Part shown: positions 1 through 6,579 of the stretch, in pieces
Position numbering within the stretch: the stretch's first letter is position 1
Layout: each line of letters begins with the position of its first letter
IMG/VR virus record: IMGVR_UViG_3300042549_006194
Location: 1-34,610 of that record
Length of the DNA stretch: 34,610 nucleotides
Reading direction: 5' to 3' (one strand)
Source: a virus
Made by a program: the position numbers and the translations under genes
The notes under the pieces: generated by a model
What the model was told of the DNA's origin: nothing
Database searches by the model: none
What the model saw: only the letters and a program-made list of their open reading frames with translations

Positions 1-450
1 ATTCAGTTGGAAGAAGTACTTCTGGAGTTGGTATTGAAACTGGAGGAGTAACAGATTTAGTAAATTGTACTGGAGTATCAGTTTCGGGACAAGGAATATT
101 TTTATACAATAGTGCATCCAAAAATATTGTTAATAATACTGGAATTAGTTCTTCTGCTTACGCAATGAGATTTCAAGCATCATTTTGTTTTAATGGTACT
201 TTTATCACTTCATCTAATGCAGTAGTTTGGGACACAGCATCAAGTGGAAGATTGTATAATTGTAATTTAATTACAAGTTGGAATAATGCTAATGGTTGGG
301 GAATACAAGGAAATGCTGGTACTTTACCAGTTTCAATAATTGATTGCAGATTCTTATTATCTAACGCTTCTGCTAATTATATAAATAATGGTGGGGTTGC
401 AAAAGTTATAAAAATGCGCGGTAATACATACGAAGGTGGCGCAACATTTA
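1..450 (+). repeat. Left copy of diverged fibre-tip repeat (allele A)
   Basis: Bases 1-450 align base for base, with no gaps, to 34161-34610. By manual count there are about 83 differences, or 82% identity. Identity rises along the repeat, from about 70% in the first 120 bases to 100% over the last 52 (399-450). Both copies are in the same fibre reading frame. The identical 52 bases end exactly at the right edge of the window. Confidence 0.9.
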
Positions 451-512
451 ATGTAAACATTACACAAGGAATTACAAATATAGAAGATGCACAAGGAAAT
501 ATTTACTTATAA
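1..512 (+). CDS. Tail fibre/spike protein, C-terminal end (partial, 5' end off window)
   Basis: Open from the left edge (codons in frame from base 3) to a TAA at 510-512. It encodes about 169 residues rich in Gly, Ser, Asn and Thr, with spaced turns such as NCTG, NNTGISSS and NCNLITSW, the pattern of a right-handed parallel beta-helix seen in receptor-binding spikes. The first ATG in this frame, at 165, is internal and not a real start. The same frame and fold are found at 34161-34610, which aligns without gaps at about 82% nucleotide identity, so this is the end of the gene beginning at 32453 or an alternative allele of it. The last residues (VNITQGITNIEDAQGNIYL) form the natural C-terminus. 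Function as a host-binding tip is inferred from fold and position. Confidence 0.85.
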   Translation, partial: SVGRSTSGVGIETGGVTDLVNCTGVSVSGQGIFLYNSASKNIVNNTGISSSAYAMRFQASFCFNGTFITSSNAVVWDTASSGRLYNCNLITSWNNANGWGIQGNAGTLPVSIIDCRFLLSNASANYINNGGVAKVIKMRGNTYEGGATFNVNITQGITNIEDAQGNIYL

Positions 513-525
513 TAAATAAAAAAAT

Positions 526-822
526 ATGGAATCAGTTACAAAAATTGACATAATTAGCAAAGAAATATACGCATACGATGAACTGGAAAATAAAAGAGAA
601 ATTTATCCTTTGACATCGGAATTCGATTTTTTCATGAATCAATTTTCAGATACGCAAGAATTGTTGTCGGTGAACATTTACAATCCAATACCAAGAATTA
701 TGAAGTTTTATGGAATTGAAAATTCTATTCCTGAAAGTTTCACAGAACTTGATTATATTGACATGACAACAAAACAAAAAGCAGACTTTGATTCGTTTGT
801 TTCCATAATTAAGTCAAAATAA
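526..822 (+). CDS. Hypothetical protein, 98 aa, downstream of tail fibre
   Basis: I do not recognise this family. The product is a small acidic protein without signal peptide or membrane segment. Its middle part (SVNIYNPIPRIMKFYGIENSIP) suggests a compact soluble fold. It starts 13 bases after the fibre stop, after an A-rich stretch (TAAATAAAAAAAT) typical of Bacteroidota translation starts, and ends 2 bases before the next gene, so it belongs to the fibre operon. Small genes directly after fibre genes often encode fibre chaperones or attachment partners. That is only a positional suggestion here. Confidence 0.8.
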   Translation: MESVTKIDIISKEIYAYDELENKREIYPLTSEFDFFMNQFSDTQELLSVNIYNPIPRIMKFYGIENSIPESFTELDYIDMTTKQKADFDSFVSIIKSK

Positions 823-824
823 TC

Positions 825-1994
825 ATGGCTTGTGAATGTATAAAAATCACTTTAAGACTTCCAGAAGGGTTCAAAATAACAACCATTGAAGTTAATATTT
901 CAGGTGTTTACGATGGACAAAACTATTATGAATGGACATATCTGGGTGAAACTTATTTCATGTATTACAATTCCGTTGGTCGCCAGTGGGAAGTGACAAT
1001 CGGTGGTCTTGGTTTTCCAGAATTTCCGCTTGCAACTGCTTGGAAGTTGTCTTCACCACCATGTCCACCTTTTGGTTCAATACCAGATTGGACAACTGGC
1101 TATTTTGAAACATTCACAACTGCTGAATGTGGAAGATGTGGAATTGAAGAACGAATTGAACGTGAATATAAATCGATTAAACTTCCAGAAAACTTTGAAG
1201 AACCAAATCGCGGACTGAAAGGTTGTTGTGAATGTGAATACTTGGTATTTGCATCTGGAAGTTCATCAACTTTTGAAAACGATGTCACCAGTGCATGGAT
1301 GAAGTTATCTGATTCCAATGACATCATCACATTCGTTCTGGAAGATTCAAATGGAAATGCGACAAATTACATTCCAACACCACAAGCATTCATCAAAGAA
1401 CCATCTGCATTTTATACAACTATTCAATGGAAAGATGTCTTGAATTCTGATGGTGAAGGATGTTACACATTGAAGATTCAATATGAAATCAGTGGAATCG
1501 TTGGTTTTGTAATCTGGGGACAATTCAAGTTGCAAAACTATTCCATCGAAAGCACACTAAAAACTGCCAGAATTCGTGCAATTTTCAATGCTTATCACGA
1601 AATGGAACAAATTGATTTCACTGATTCGAATGTTGAATCCACTTTTCGTTTTTATGGTTTTATCGGAAATCGACAACCAAATACTGAAATCGACAACATT
1701 ATTTATCAGAATCGTGAAATGAAACGCGTGATGCGTGAAAACTTGAATCAATACGAAATCATCACTGAACCAGTTTTTGAATGTTTCACCAGACCTTTGA
1801 TTGAACTATTTTTGTTGTCGGAAAATCAATTGTTCATATCTGACTACAATGCACACAATCATTCATATAGAATTCAAGACCTTCCAGTCATCCTTGAAGA
1901 ATCTGCACAATTGAATTATCTTCCTTTGTCCAGATATGCAATTTTGACTTGCAAAGTAGGTGACAAGTTCAAAAACAAACGAACACACTATTAA
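825..1994 (+). CDS. Putative virion (tail-tip/fibre-associated) protein, 389 aa
   Basis: Large protein of unknown family lying two bases after the previous stop. The first 140 residues are cysteine-rich: CEC at residues 3-5, CPP near 79, CGRCG near 102 and CCEC near 133, which could bind metal or form disulfides. The rest is mixed alpha/beta with many aromatic residues and resembles a structural rather than an enzymatic protein. Its place between the fibre end and another fibre-like gene supports a role in the host-contact apparatus. No signal peptide or membrane helix is visible. The start is ATG GCT TGT, the only plausible one given the spacing. Confidence 0.85.
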   Translation: MACECIKITLRLPEGFKITTIEVNISGVYDGQNYYEWTYLGETYFMYYNSVGRQWEVTIGGLGFPEFPLATAWKLSSPPCPPFGSIPDWTTGYFETFTTAECGRCGIEERIEREYKSIKLPENFEEPNRGLKGCCECEYLVFASGSSSTFENDVTSAWMKLSDSNDIITFVLEDSNGNATNYIPTPQAFIKEPSAFYTTIQWKDVLNSDGEGCYTLKIQYEISGIVGFVIWGQFKLQNYSIESTLKTARIRAIFNAYHEMEQIDFTDSNVESTFRFYGFIGNRQPNTEIDNIIYQNREMKRVMRENLNQYEIITEPVFECFTRPLIELFLLSENQLFISDYNAHNHSYRIQDLPVILEESAQLNYLPLSRYAILTCKVGDKFKNKRTHY

Positions 1995-2004
1995 AAAAAG
2001 TGAC

Positions 2005-2012
2005 TATTTTTG
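2005..2012 (+). promoter_or_regulatory. Candidate promoter, -7 box TATTTTTG
   Basis: The intergenic sequence GTGACTATTTTTGTAAAAA matches the Bacteroidota TAnnTTTG -7 element and resembles the late CACTAACTTTGTA motif in base order. The box ends 13 bases before the ATG at 2026. No clear -33 TTTG is visible. It would drive the 2026 gene and perhaps the lysis cassette. Confidence 0.5.
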
Positions 2013-2025
2013 TAAAAAATAAATA

Positions 2026-3024
2026 ATGGCAAGACAAATCAAAAGATACGAATCAACAATTCAAGGCAATTATGTTTTTATCAATGAATATCTTGTTGAT
2101 TTGGAAACACTTGAATCAACATTGATTGATTTTGTTGAAATTCAAATGTCAAATTCACGAATTGTTCCAATCACAAAAGAATCAGGAACAATTCTTGAAA
2201 AAACTGGATTGTCAATCATTTCAAACAATGTGAATGTTTTTGTTTTTCAGAAATTTAGTGAAGTAATACTTGAAGGAATAATAAATCTTGTTGAAAATCA
2301 ATTTTTGTGTCAAAACATAGTTCAAAGTTTTGATGAAAATCTTGCATATTTTGCAAAAAACACTGGAAATTCAGGTAAAATAAATCTTCAATGGGGTGGA
2401 ATAACTGGTGACATTGCTGAACAATCAGATTTGCAAATTGCATTTAATAACAAAGCGGATGTTCCTTTGAAATTAAGAGTTTCAGGAATAAATGATTACA
2501 TTCCTGAATCAGATGTGAATGAAGCAAGACTTTTGTTTGACTTTTCACACTTAAACTTTGAAAATGGAAATAAATATGTGTTATTAATTGATAGGTACAA
2601 ACCCAGAGAATGGAAAAAAAGTAAAAATGTCATAAATATAGATGATGATGGAAATCCATTTATTGACACAATTAAAGTTTGGTATCCAGCAAAATTTTAT
2701 CACGAATCTTTTAATGATGCATTGGCAAACAATCGAAAATCAGAAATTCCAATTGAAAGAAATGCATTGATTCATGTTCCCATTGAAGCTAACAAATATT
2801 TTGGTGGAATAAATGATGGATTGGGTGGGAAAAGATGGTTTCCAAAGCCGAAAGGTTATCGAAAAAACACAAATAGAAGTCAATATCAAGGATTGGTTGT
2901 TTTGCAATTTAGAATAAGAATATTAAATGAATTTAACGAATTGATTCATGAAACAAATTCATTAGCAAAAATTCAAATTGTTTCAAGTTTGGATAATAGA
3001 AAAATTACATATAAATTGATATAA
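2026..3024 (+). CDS. Fibre-like structural protein, 332 aa
   Basis: Unknown by name, but the middle segment (about residues 123-145, QWGGITGDIAEQSDLQIAFNNKAD) matches a repeat motif common in phage tail-fibre stalks (W-G-x-I-T-G-x-x-x-x-Q-x-D-L-Q). The rest is rich in Asn, Ile and aromatic residues. A likely second domain near residues 225-295 contains HVPIEANKYFGGIN and GGKRWFPKPKGYRK. No membrane segment. It has its own candidate promoter and ends just before the structured region at 3023-3192. A second fibre or a fibre-network partner is the most likely role. It may instead be a baseplate decoration. Confidence 0.85.
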   Translation: MARQIKRYESTIQGNYVFINEYLVDLETLESTLIDFVEIQMSNSRIVPITKESGTILEKTGLSIISNNVNVFVFQKFSEVILEGIINLVENQFLCQNIVQSFDENLAYFAKNTGNSGKINLQWGGITGDIAEQSDLQIAFNNKADVPLKLRVSGINDYIPESDVNEARLLFDFSHLNFENGNKYVLLIDRYKPREWKKSKNVINIDDDGNPFIDTIKVWYPAKFYHESFNDALANNRKSEIPIERNALIHVPIEANKYFGGINDGLGGKRWFPKPKGYRKNTNRSQYQGLVVLQFRIRILNEFNELIHETNSLAKIQIVSSLDNRKITYKLI

Positions 3025-3192
3025 AAGGAATCTGGATGGGATTGTATGCTTATACCTTTGGCTATTTGAAAACTTGTTTTATCTGAAAAGATGGACTTAA
3101 ACATTTTTTCAAATAGTTTTGAAGGATTGGTTGAATATACCTACAAATGCGCATAGTAGGATTGTTTTTTCATACCCATCCAGACCTTTTTT
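3023..3192 (+). ncRNA. Candidate structured RNA, about 170 nt, multi-helix
   Basis: This 180-base gap holds nested inverted repeats rather than a gene. P1 pairs TCTGGATGGG (3031-3040) with CCCATCCAGA (3175-3184) perfectly and continues, past a two-base bulge, as AAAAGG (3023-3028) with CCTTTT (3185-3190). P2 pairs CTATTTGAAAA (3062-3072) with TTTTCAAATAG (3106-3116). It continues outward with two G-U pairs and CCTTT (3055-3059) to GAAGG (3121-3125). P3 is ATCT-GAAA-AGAT (3081-3092), a GAAA tetraloop, nested in GTTT (3076-3079)/AAAC (3099-3102). P4 is CCTAC (3140-3144)/GTAGG (3156-3160) with loop palindrome ATGCGCAT. A T-run follows P1. This is too elaborate for a simple terminator. No known class is recognised. 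Folding is by hand. Confidence 0.6.
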
Positions 3193-3204
3193 AAATTAAA
3201 AAAA

Positions 3205-3531
3205 ATGAAAGGAATTGAAAATTTTACTGATTTAATTGCAATGTGCATCGGAGTGATTGGTGCATTTTTAAAAGGAATGAAAAAAAAATTCAGTAAATCA
3301 ACGATAATTATCGGAATGTTGATTGCTGGTGTCCTGACATATGCGATTACTGGATTGATTGAAATGTTTTTCAATGATGTTCCACAGAAAGTCATCATTT
3401 TGATTTCGTTTTGTGTTGGGTGGATTGCAAATGAAGTAACAGAAAAACTTGACGAATTTGTAAATGATTTTTATGACATCATCATTGAATGGATTCGAAG
3501 AAAATTCAATTATAAAAACAAAGAAAAATGA
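3205..3531 (+). CDS. Putative holin, 108 aa, three membrane segments
   Basis: Hydrophobic segments lie at about residues 9-23, 33-55 and 60-77, separated by a basic turn (KGMKKKFSKS), followed by a charged cytoplasmic-type tail (WIRRKFNYKNKEK). Size, topology and basic C-terminus fit a holin of the LydA type, which opens the inner membrane at lysis. It is the first gene of a three-gene lysis cassette; its stop overlaps the next start (ATGA). The ATG follows an A8 stretch. Family identity is inferred from topology and neighbours rather than a diagnostic motif. Confidence 0.75.
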   Translation: MKGIENFTDLIAMCIGVIGAFLKGMKKKFSKSTIIIGMLIAGVLTYAITGLIEMFFNDVPQKVIILISFCVGWIANEVTEKLDEFVNDFYDIIIEWIRRKFNYKNKEK

Positions 3532-3878
3532 AAAAAACAATGATTTCAATTCTTTTCGTTCTGATTGCATCTGCTGAACTTTATTCAGCAAATGATATGA
3601 ATATCCAAGAATATTCAAAAAGTCTTTCAGAATCGATAAAAACAATACAAAATGATGATTCATTGTTGTATTCTGACACCATTGTCAAACATGATGTTAA
3701 AGAAGTTGATGGTCATCTGGTTATTCAGGACACAATCATCATCGAAAATTTGATTGAACGTGAAGTAAAAAAATTCATTCAAGATGATTCGCACAAACCA
3801 ATTGAAAAATTCATGGTTATTCTTGTGTTCACGTTTGTCATTTCTGCACTAATTTATAGAAAAAAGAAAAATGGTTAA
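3528..3878 (+). CDS. Small exported membrane protein, spanin-like, 116 aa
   Basis: The N-terminus (MKKTMISILFVLIASAELYSA) is a typical signal sequence, followed by about 70 polar residues and a C-terminal membrane helix (about residues 95-110) ending in a positive tail RKKKNG. This N-out, C-anchored layout in a lysis cassette suggests a spanin-like or holin-accessory role linking periplasm and inner membrane. There is no lipobox cysteine, so it is not an outer-membrane spanin lipoprotein. Start overlaps the holin stop by 4 bases and its end overlaps the next gene by 8, showing tight translational coupling. Confidence 0.75.
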   Translation: MKKTMISILFVLIASAELYSANDMNIQEYSKSLSESIKTIQNDDSLLYSDTIVKHDVKEVDGHLVIQDTIIIENLIEREVKKFIQDDSHKPIEKFMVILVFTFVISALIYRKKKNG

Positions 3879-4437
3879 AAATTACACCGATTCACAATTG
3901 CTGAACAAAGTAAAATCACTTCCATCATTCAATGGATTTCCACAAGATTTCTGGATTCTTGGTGTTCAATCAGAAGAAGATACATTCAATGTATTTGATG
4001 ATAAATTCTACATTTTTAAAGGTCAACAATTCATCATGGTGACATCTGGAACAACCAATGCTGGAAAGAATGGTTTGATGAATTACGATGACTATAATTC
4101 AGAAGGTGTTGCCGTAATCAAGACAAATGAATTTTATTACAATGTATGGAAATTCGGTCTTCACAAAGGAAAAATGGAAGCATTGAAGCAAGTCAGACCA
4201 TTTCTGATTTCACGCGATGGTGACAAAGACCAGAAGATTGAAGAAGGTCTTTCCATTCCAGTGATTTGTGGAATAAATTTTCATGCAAACACATACGATT
4301 TTGACATCAAAGAAGTTAAAAAATTTATTGGTGGATGGTCTTTGGGTTGTCAAGTTGTTAATGCCAAATACAAAGAAATCATTCAACTTTTAAAACCACA
4401 AAAAATTGTTTCTTATTGCTTATTGAAAGAATTCTAA
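3871..4437 (+). CDS. Putative endolysin with YkuD-like active-site motif, 188 aa
   Basis: The C-terminal half carries GINFH (His138) followed 19 residues later by S157-L-G-C160-Q, reminiscent of the L,D-transpeptidase/YkuD signature, in which a His and an S/T-x-G-C pair act on peptidoglycan stem peptides. GLHKGK near residue 96 and RDGDKD near 115 may help bind substrate or metal. There is no signal peptide, so export would depend on the holin. As the third lysis gene it is the best candidate for the wall-degrading enzyme. Whether it hydrolyses or transfers peptides cannot be read from sequence. The spacing in the motif is slightly longer than in classical YkuD proteins. Confidence 0.75.
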   Translation: MVKNYTDSQLLNKVKSLPSFNGFPQDFWILGVQSEEDTFNVFDDKFYIFKGQQFIMVTSGTTNAGKNGLMNYDDYNSEGVAVIKTNEFYYNVWKFGLHKGKMEALKQVRPFLISRDGDKDQKIEEGLSIPVICGINFHANTYDFDIKEVKKFIGGWSLGCQVVNAKYKEIIQLLKPQKIVSYCLLKEF

Positions 4438-4458
4438 TATAAAAAAAGTTTTATTTTC

Positions 4459-4515
4459 AAACCATTGAATTCATTGGGTTTTTCAAAAACCATGATGGTT
4501 TCTTTGGTTTTTTTT
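4459..4515 (+). terminator. Terminator-like region after lysis cassette
   Basis: Two hairpins lie back to back. AAACC (4459-4463) pairs with GGTTT (4477-4481) around the palindrome TGAATTCA. AAAAACC (4485-4491) pairs with GGTTTTT (4506-4512) and runs into an eight-base T tract ending at 4515. It lies between the last late gene and the first early promoter, where a stop is expected. Confidence 0.55.
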
Positions 4516-4522
4516 CACCTTC

Positions 4523-4555
4523 TTGGTATCAAGAAAGAAAAAAAGTATATATTTG
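4523..4555 (+). promoter_or_regulatory. Early promoter 1 (TTG-N22-TATATTTG)
   Basis: The -7 box TATATTTG at 4548-4555 matches Bacteroidota TAnnTTTG, with TTG at 4523-4525 as a possible -33 element. The flanking AAGAAAGAAAAAAAGTATAT is repeated almost exactly at 8629-8647 and partly at 11994-12011. It lies directly after the terminator and drives the first early operon. Confidence 0.75.
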
Positions 4556-4587
4556 TGATGTCAATGGTGACAAAAAAAACAGAAATT

Positions 4588-4962
4588 ATGACAACAGAAA
4601 CAACACAATCACTTGAAAATCAGTTAATTACATTGAAAAACAACCTTAAATTTGCACAACATTTTGAAGTAGTTTGTCAAGCACAAATGAAAAAAGAATT
4701 TTATTCTTTCGTTTCACTTTCATTGTCTGATGTGACATTGTTCAATGACACCATTTTCAATTTCAATGGTTTGAATATAAAATTGTATGAAGTAAAGCAT
4801 TTTGAAGAAATGTTTGAACTATGTTTTGACAAAAAAATCTACAATGAAAAATGGATTCATGTCATCAAATCAATGAAGTATGTTTTGAAGCACATCGAAT
4901 CAGATGACAATGTCACAATTGCATATCAGATTGGAAACGAAATTTTCAATACAAAATATTAA
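4588..4962 (+). CDS. Hypothetical early protein, 124 aa, ENQ-tag N-terminus
   Basis: Unknown function. I chose ATG 4588 instead of upstream in-frame starts because it follows the promoter at a normal distance and because the leader AAAAAACAGAAATTATGA is identical to that of the 8671 gene. The first residues (MTTETTQSLENQL) match those of the products at 8671 and 12042. The remainder is helical and charged with hydrophobic patches but no membrane segment. As the first gene after an early promoter it may act on host functions; that is inference only. Confidence 0.75.
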   Translation: MTTETTQSLENQLITLKNNLKFAQHFEVVCQAQMKKEFYSFVSLSLSDVTLFNDTIFNFNGLNIKLYEVKHFEEMFELCFDKKIYNEKWIHVIKSMKYVLKHIESDDNVTIAYQIGNEIFNTKY

Positions 4963-4986
4963 TTAATCAATCTTAAAACAGAAAAC

Positions 4987-5283
4987 ATGATTTATCCAAC
5001 ATACATGACAAACGGAAAAGCAACAAAAAATGAAATTGAAAACATTCAATACATGGATTTGTTTCTGGCACATAAAAAATATTTGAAAGAAGCAAATGAC
5101 TACAAATGTGATTATCTGGATTTAAAAAATAGATTAAAAGATGTCAAGTCAGAAAATCGTGAAGCATTATTGACATTGATTGATTCAGTTAAAAATGATG
5201 CAATTGAATTTTGGAATAAATCACAAGAATATTTACAAAAATCAATTGAATTTCAATCAAAAAGAAAATATCCAAACTATTAA
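4987..5283 (+). CDS. Hypothetical early protein, 98 aa
   Basis: Charged, almost wholly helical protein (heptad-like run around NRLKDVKSENREALLTLIDSVKNDAIEF is split between Lys/Glu and Leu/Ile positions), suggesting a coiled coil near residues 40-75. No known motif. It is preceded by the leader sequence CTTAAAACAGAAAAC, repeated before several small genes in this region. Second gene of the 4588 operon. Confidence 0.75.
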   Translation: MIYPTYMTNGKATKNEIENIQYMDLFLAHKKYLKEANDYKCDYLDLKNRLKDVKSENREALLTLIDSVKNDAIEFWNKSQEYLQKSIEFQSKRKYPNY

Positions 5284-5304
5284 TCAATTTTAAAACAGAA
5301 CAAA

Positions 5305-5469
5305 ATGAATCCTTACAAATTCCAATTTTTAGACAAAAAAAATAATGTTATTGAAGAAAAAATAACATGGTGTACATCAAAACAAGATGCAGTTAAAATA
5401 GCAAATGATTATTTTGCTGAATGCAGACATAACGATGTAGTAAAAATCAAGAATTTCAAAGCATATTAA
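5305..5469 (+). CDS. Hypothetical small early protein, 54 aa
   Basis: A short ORF from ATG 5305 to TAA 5469 fills the gap between neighbours exactly. It has the same intergenic leader as the gene before (TTTTAAAACAGAACAAA then ATG) and phage-like codon use. The product begins MNPYKFQFLDKKNNVI and contains TSKQDAVKIANDYFAE, an alpha-beta pattern; the family is unknown. Spacing of 21 bases from the previous stop and 23 to the next ATG supports it as a real gene despite its size. Confidence 0.65.
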   Translation: MNPYKFQFLDKKNNVIEEKITWCTSKQDAVKIANDYFAECRHNDVVKIKNFKAY

Positions 5470-5492
5470 TTAACCTTAAAAATCATTCAAAA

Positions 5493-5678
5493 ATGAAAAA
5501 TTCAACAATCAAATCGAAAATCATTCAAGCAGAAAATGTGTTCATTCCTTATCCAAAAAATATCATGCAATGCATTAAATTCTGGAAGAACCAATCATTG
5601 ACACAATGCGATGACAAAGGTGGTTCATTCAATCTGGAATTGTATCTTGATTATCTTGAAATCAGACAGAAATCATGA
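5493..5678 (+). CDS. Hypothetical small early protein, 61 aa
   Basis: Basic N-terminal half and a more acidic C-terminus (GGSFNLELYLDYLEIRQKS). No recognisable domain. The leader CCTTAAAAATCATTCAAAA precedes the ATG. The stop overlaps the next start by four bases (ATGA), so the two genes are translationally coupled and may work together. Confidence 0.65.
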   Translation: MKNSTIKSKIIQAENVFIPYPKNIMQCIKFWKNQSLTQCDDKGGSFNLELYLDYLEIRQKS

Positions 5679-5914
5679 TTGAATACATCAAGAAAAAAAA
5701 GGAAATTTCCATCAAAATTCAGATTGATGATATTTCTGACATTCAATCTACAATGACCATGTTGTCAAATCAATTACTGAATGGGAGTCAATATAATGAA
5801 TTTAAAAATCAAAGTTCATTAGTGACCTATTCAATGGAATACATCGACAAATCTGATTACAAAGAAATTGAAATTGATGGTGTCTGGCATCAAGTCAGGA
5901 AATCTTCAATGTAA
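5675..5914 (+). CDS. Hypothetical early protein, 79 aa
   Basis: Small protein of unknown function, with a basic N-terminus (MIEYIKKKKEISIKI), a middle helix (MTMLSNQLLNGSQYNEF) and a C-terminal beta-like stretch EIEIDGVWHQVRKSSM. The start overlaps the preceding stop. It ends 9 bases before the next promoter box, closing the first early operon. Confidence 0.7.
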   Translation: MIEYIKKKKEISIKIQIDDISDIQSTMTMLSNQLLNGSQYNEFKNQSSLVTYSMEYIDKSDYKEIEIDGVWHQVRKSSM

Positions 5915-5923
5915 ATAAAAAAG

Positions 5924-5931
5924 TATATTTG
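5924..5931 (+). promoter_or_regulatory. Early promoter 2, -7 box TATATTTG
   Basis: AAAAAAGTATATTTGCA at 5917-5933 repeats the early promoter core. The -33 element is not clear. It lies 24 bases before the ATG at 5956 and argues against a TTG start at 5929, which would lie inside the box. Confidence 0.7.
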
Positions 5932-5955
5932 CAAAAACAATCAAAACAATCAATC

Positions 5956-6579
5956 ATGAAAAAAACAACATTCTTTCTGCACATGGATTCACTTTCCGTT
6001 CTGGATGAACTGACAAATGAACAATCAGGAATCCTTTTCAAAGCCATACGTGACTTCAATTCTGGAATAGAACCAGAACTTGATTTCGCAATGAAAATGG
6101 CTTTTATTCCTTTCAAGAATCAATTCACGCGTGACCTTGAAAGATATGAATTGAAGTGTGAAAAAAATCGTGAAAATGGAAAGTTTGGTGGAAGACCAAA
6201 GAAAGCAGAAACCGAAAAAACCGACATGGTTATTTTGAAACCGAATGAAACCGAAGCGAACCCAAATAACCACGAAAAGGAAAAAGAAAAGGAAAAAGAA
6301 AAGGAAAAAGAAATAACTGATGTAAATGACATCGTTCTTTTTGATATTTTTTGGAATCAATACGGAAAGAAGATTGACAAATCAAAATGTTTTAAATCAT
6401 GGAAAAAGATTCCAGAATCAAAAAGAACATTCATTCAGGAACAAGCAAAAAAATATGTTAGGTCAACACCAGATGTAAAATTCAGAAAGAATCTTCTGAC
6501 ATGGTTAAATGGTGAATGCTGGAATGATGAAATCGAAGAAATGAAGATTAATTCCACAAAATACATTCCAACACTATGA
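5956..6579 (+). CDS. Replisome organiser/helicase loader-like protein, 207 aa
   Basis: Three parts are visible. Residues 1-70 (KKTTFFLHMDSLSVLDELTNEQ, GILFKAIRDF) resemble the small N-terminal domain of Bacteroidota phage replication proteins (DUF6291-like, from memory). Next comes a basic GGRPKK stretch and a low-complexity KEKEKE linker. The C-terminal domain (FDIFWNQYGKKIDKSKCFKSW and FRKNLLTWLNGECW) has the W and TWLN positions typical of phage replication initiators. The gene immediately precedes and overlaps the DnaB-type helicase, as helicase loaders do. I chose ATG 5956 because of the promoter. The role is inferred from context. Confidence 0.8.
   Translation: MKKTTFFLHMDSLSVLDELTNEQSGILFKAIRDFNSGIEPELDFAMKMAFIPFKNQFTRDLERYELKCEKNRENGKFGGRPKKAETEKTDMVILKPNETEANPNNHEKEKEKEKEKEKEITDVNDIVLFDIFWNQYGKKIDKSKCFKSWKKIPESKRTFIQEQAKKYVRSTPDVKFRKNLLTWLNGECWNDEIEEMKINSTKYIPTL
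6274..6309 (+). repeat. Three tandem 12-bp units coding for KEKEKE linker
   Basis: GAAAAGGAAAAA is repeated three times exactly, in frame, encoding alternating Glu and Lys. This is a likely slippage-prone microsatellite giving a flexible linker between the two domains of the loader-like protein. Confidence 0.85.

Noticed and set aside
1-450. Diversity-generating retroelement (variable and template repeat pair with the right end)
   Set aside because: Differences are of all types and not limited to adenines, the two copies lie in the same gene frame, and no reverse transcriptase gene is present.
3036-3086. A 16-codon ORF inside the structured region (MGLYAYTFGYLKTCFI)
   Set aside because: Very short, overlaps strong inverted repeats, and lacks the A-rich start context used by other genes here.
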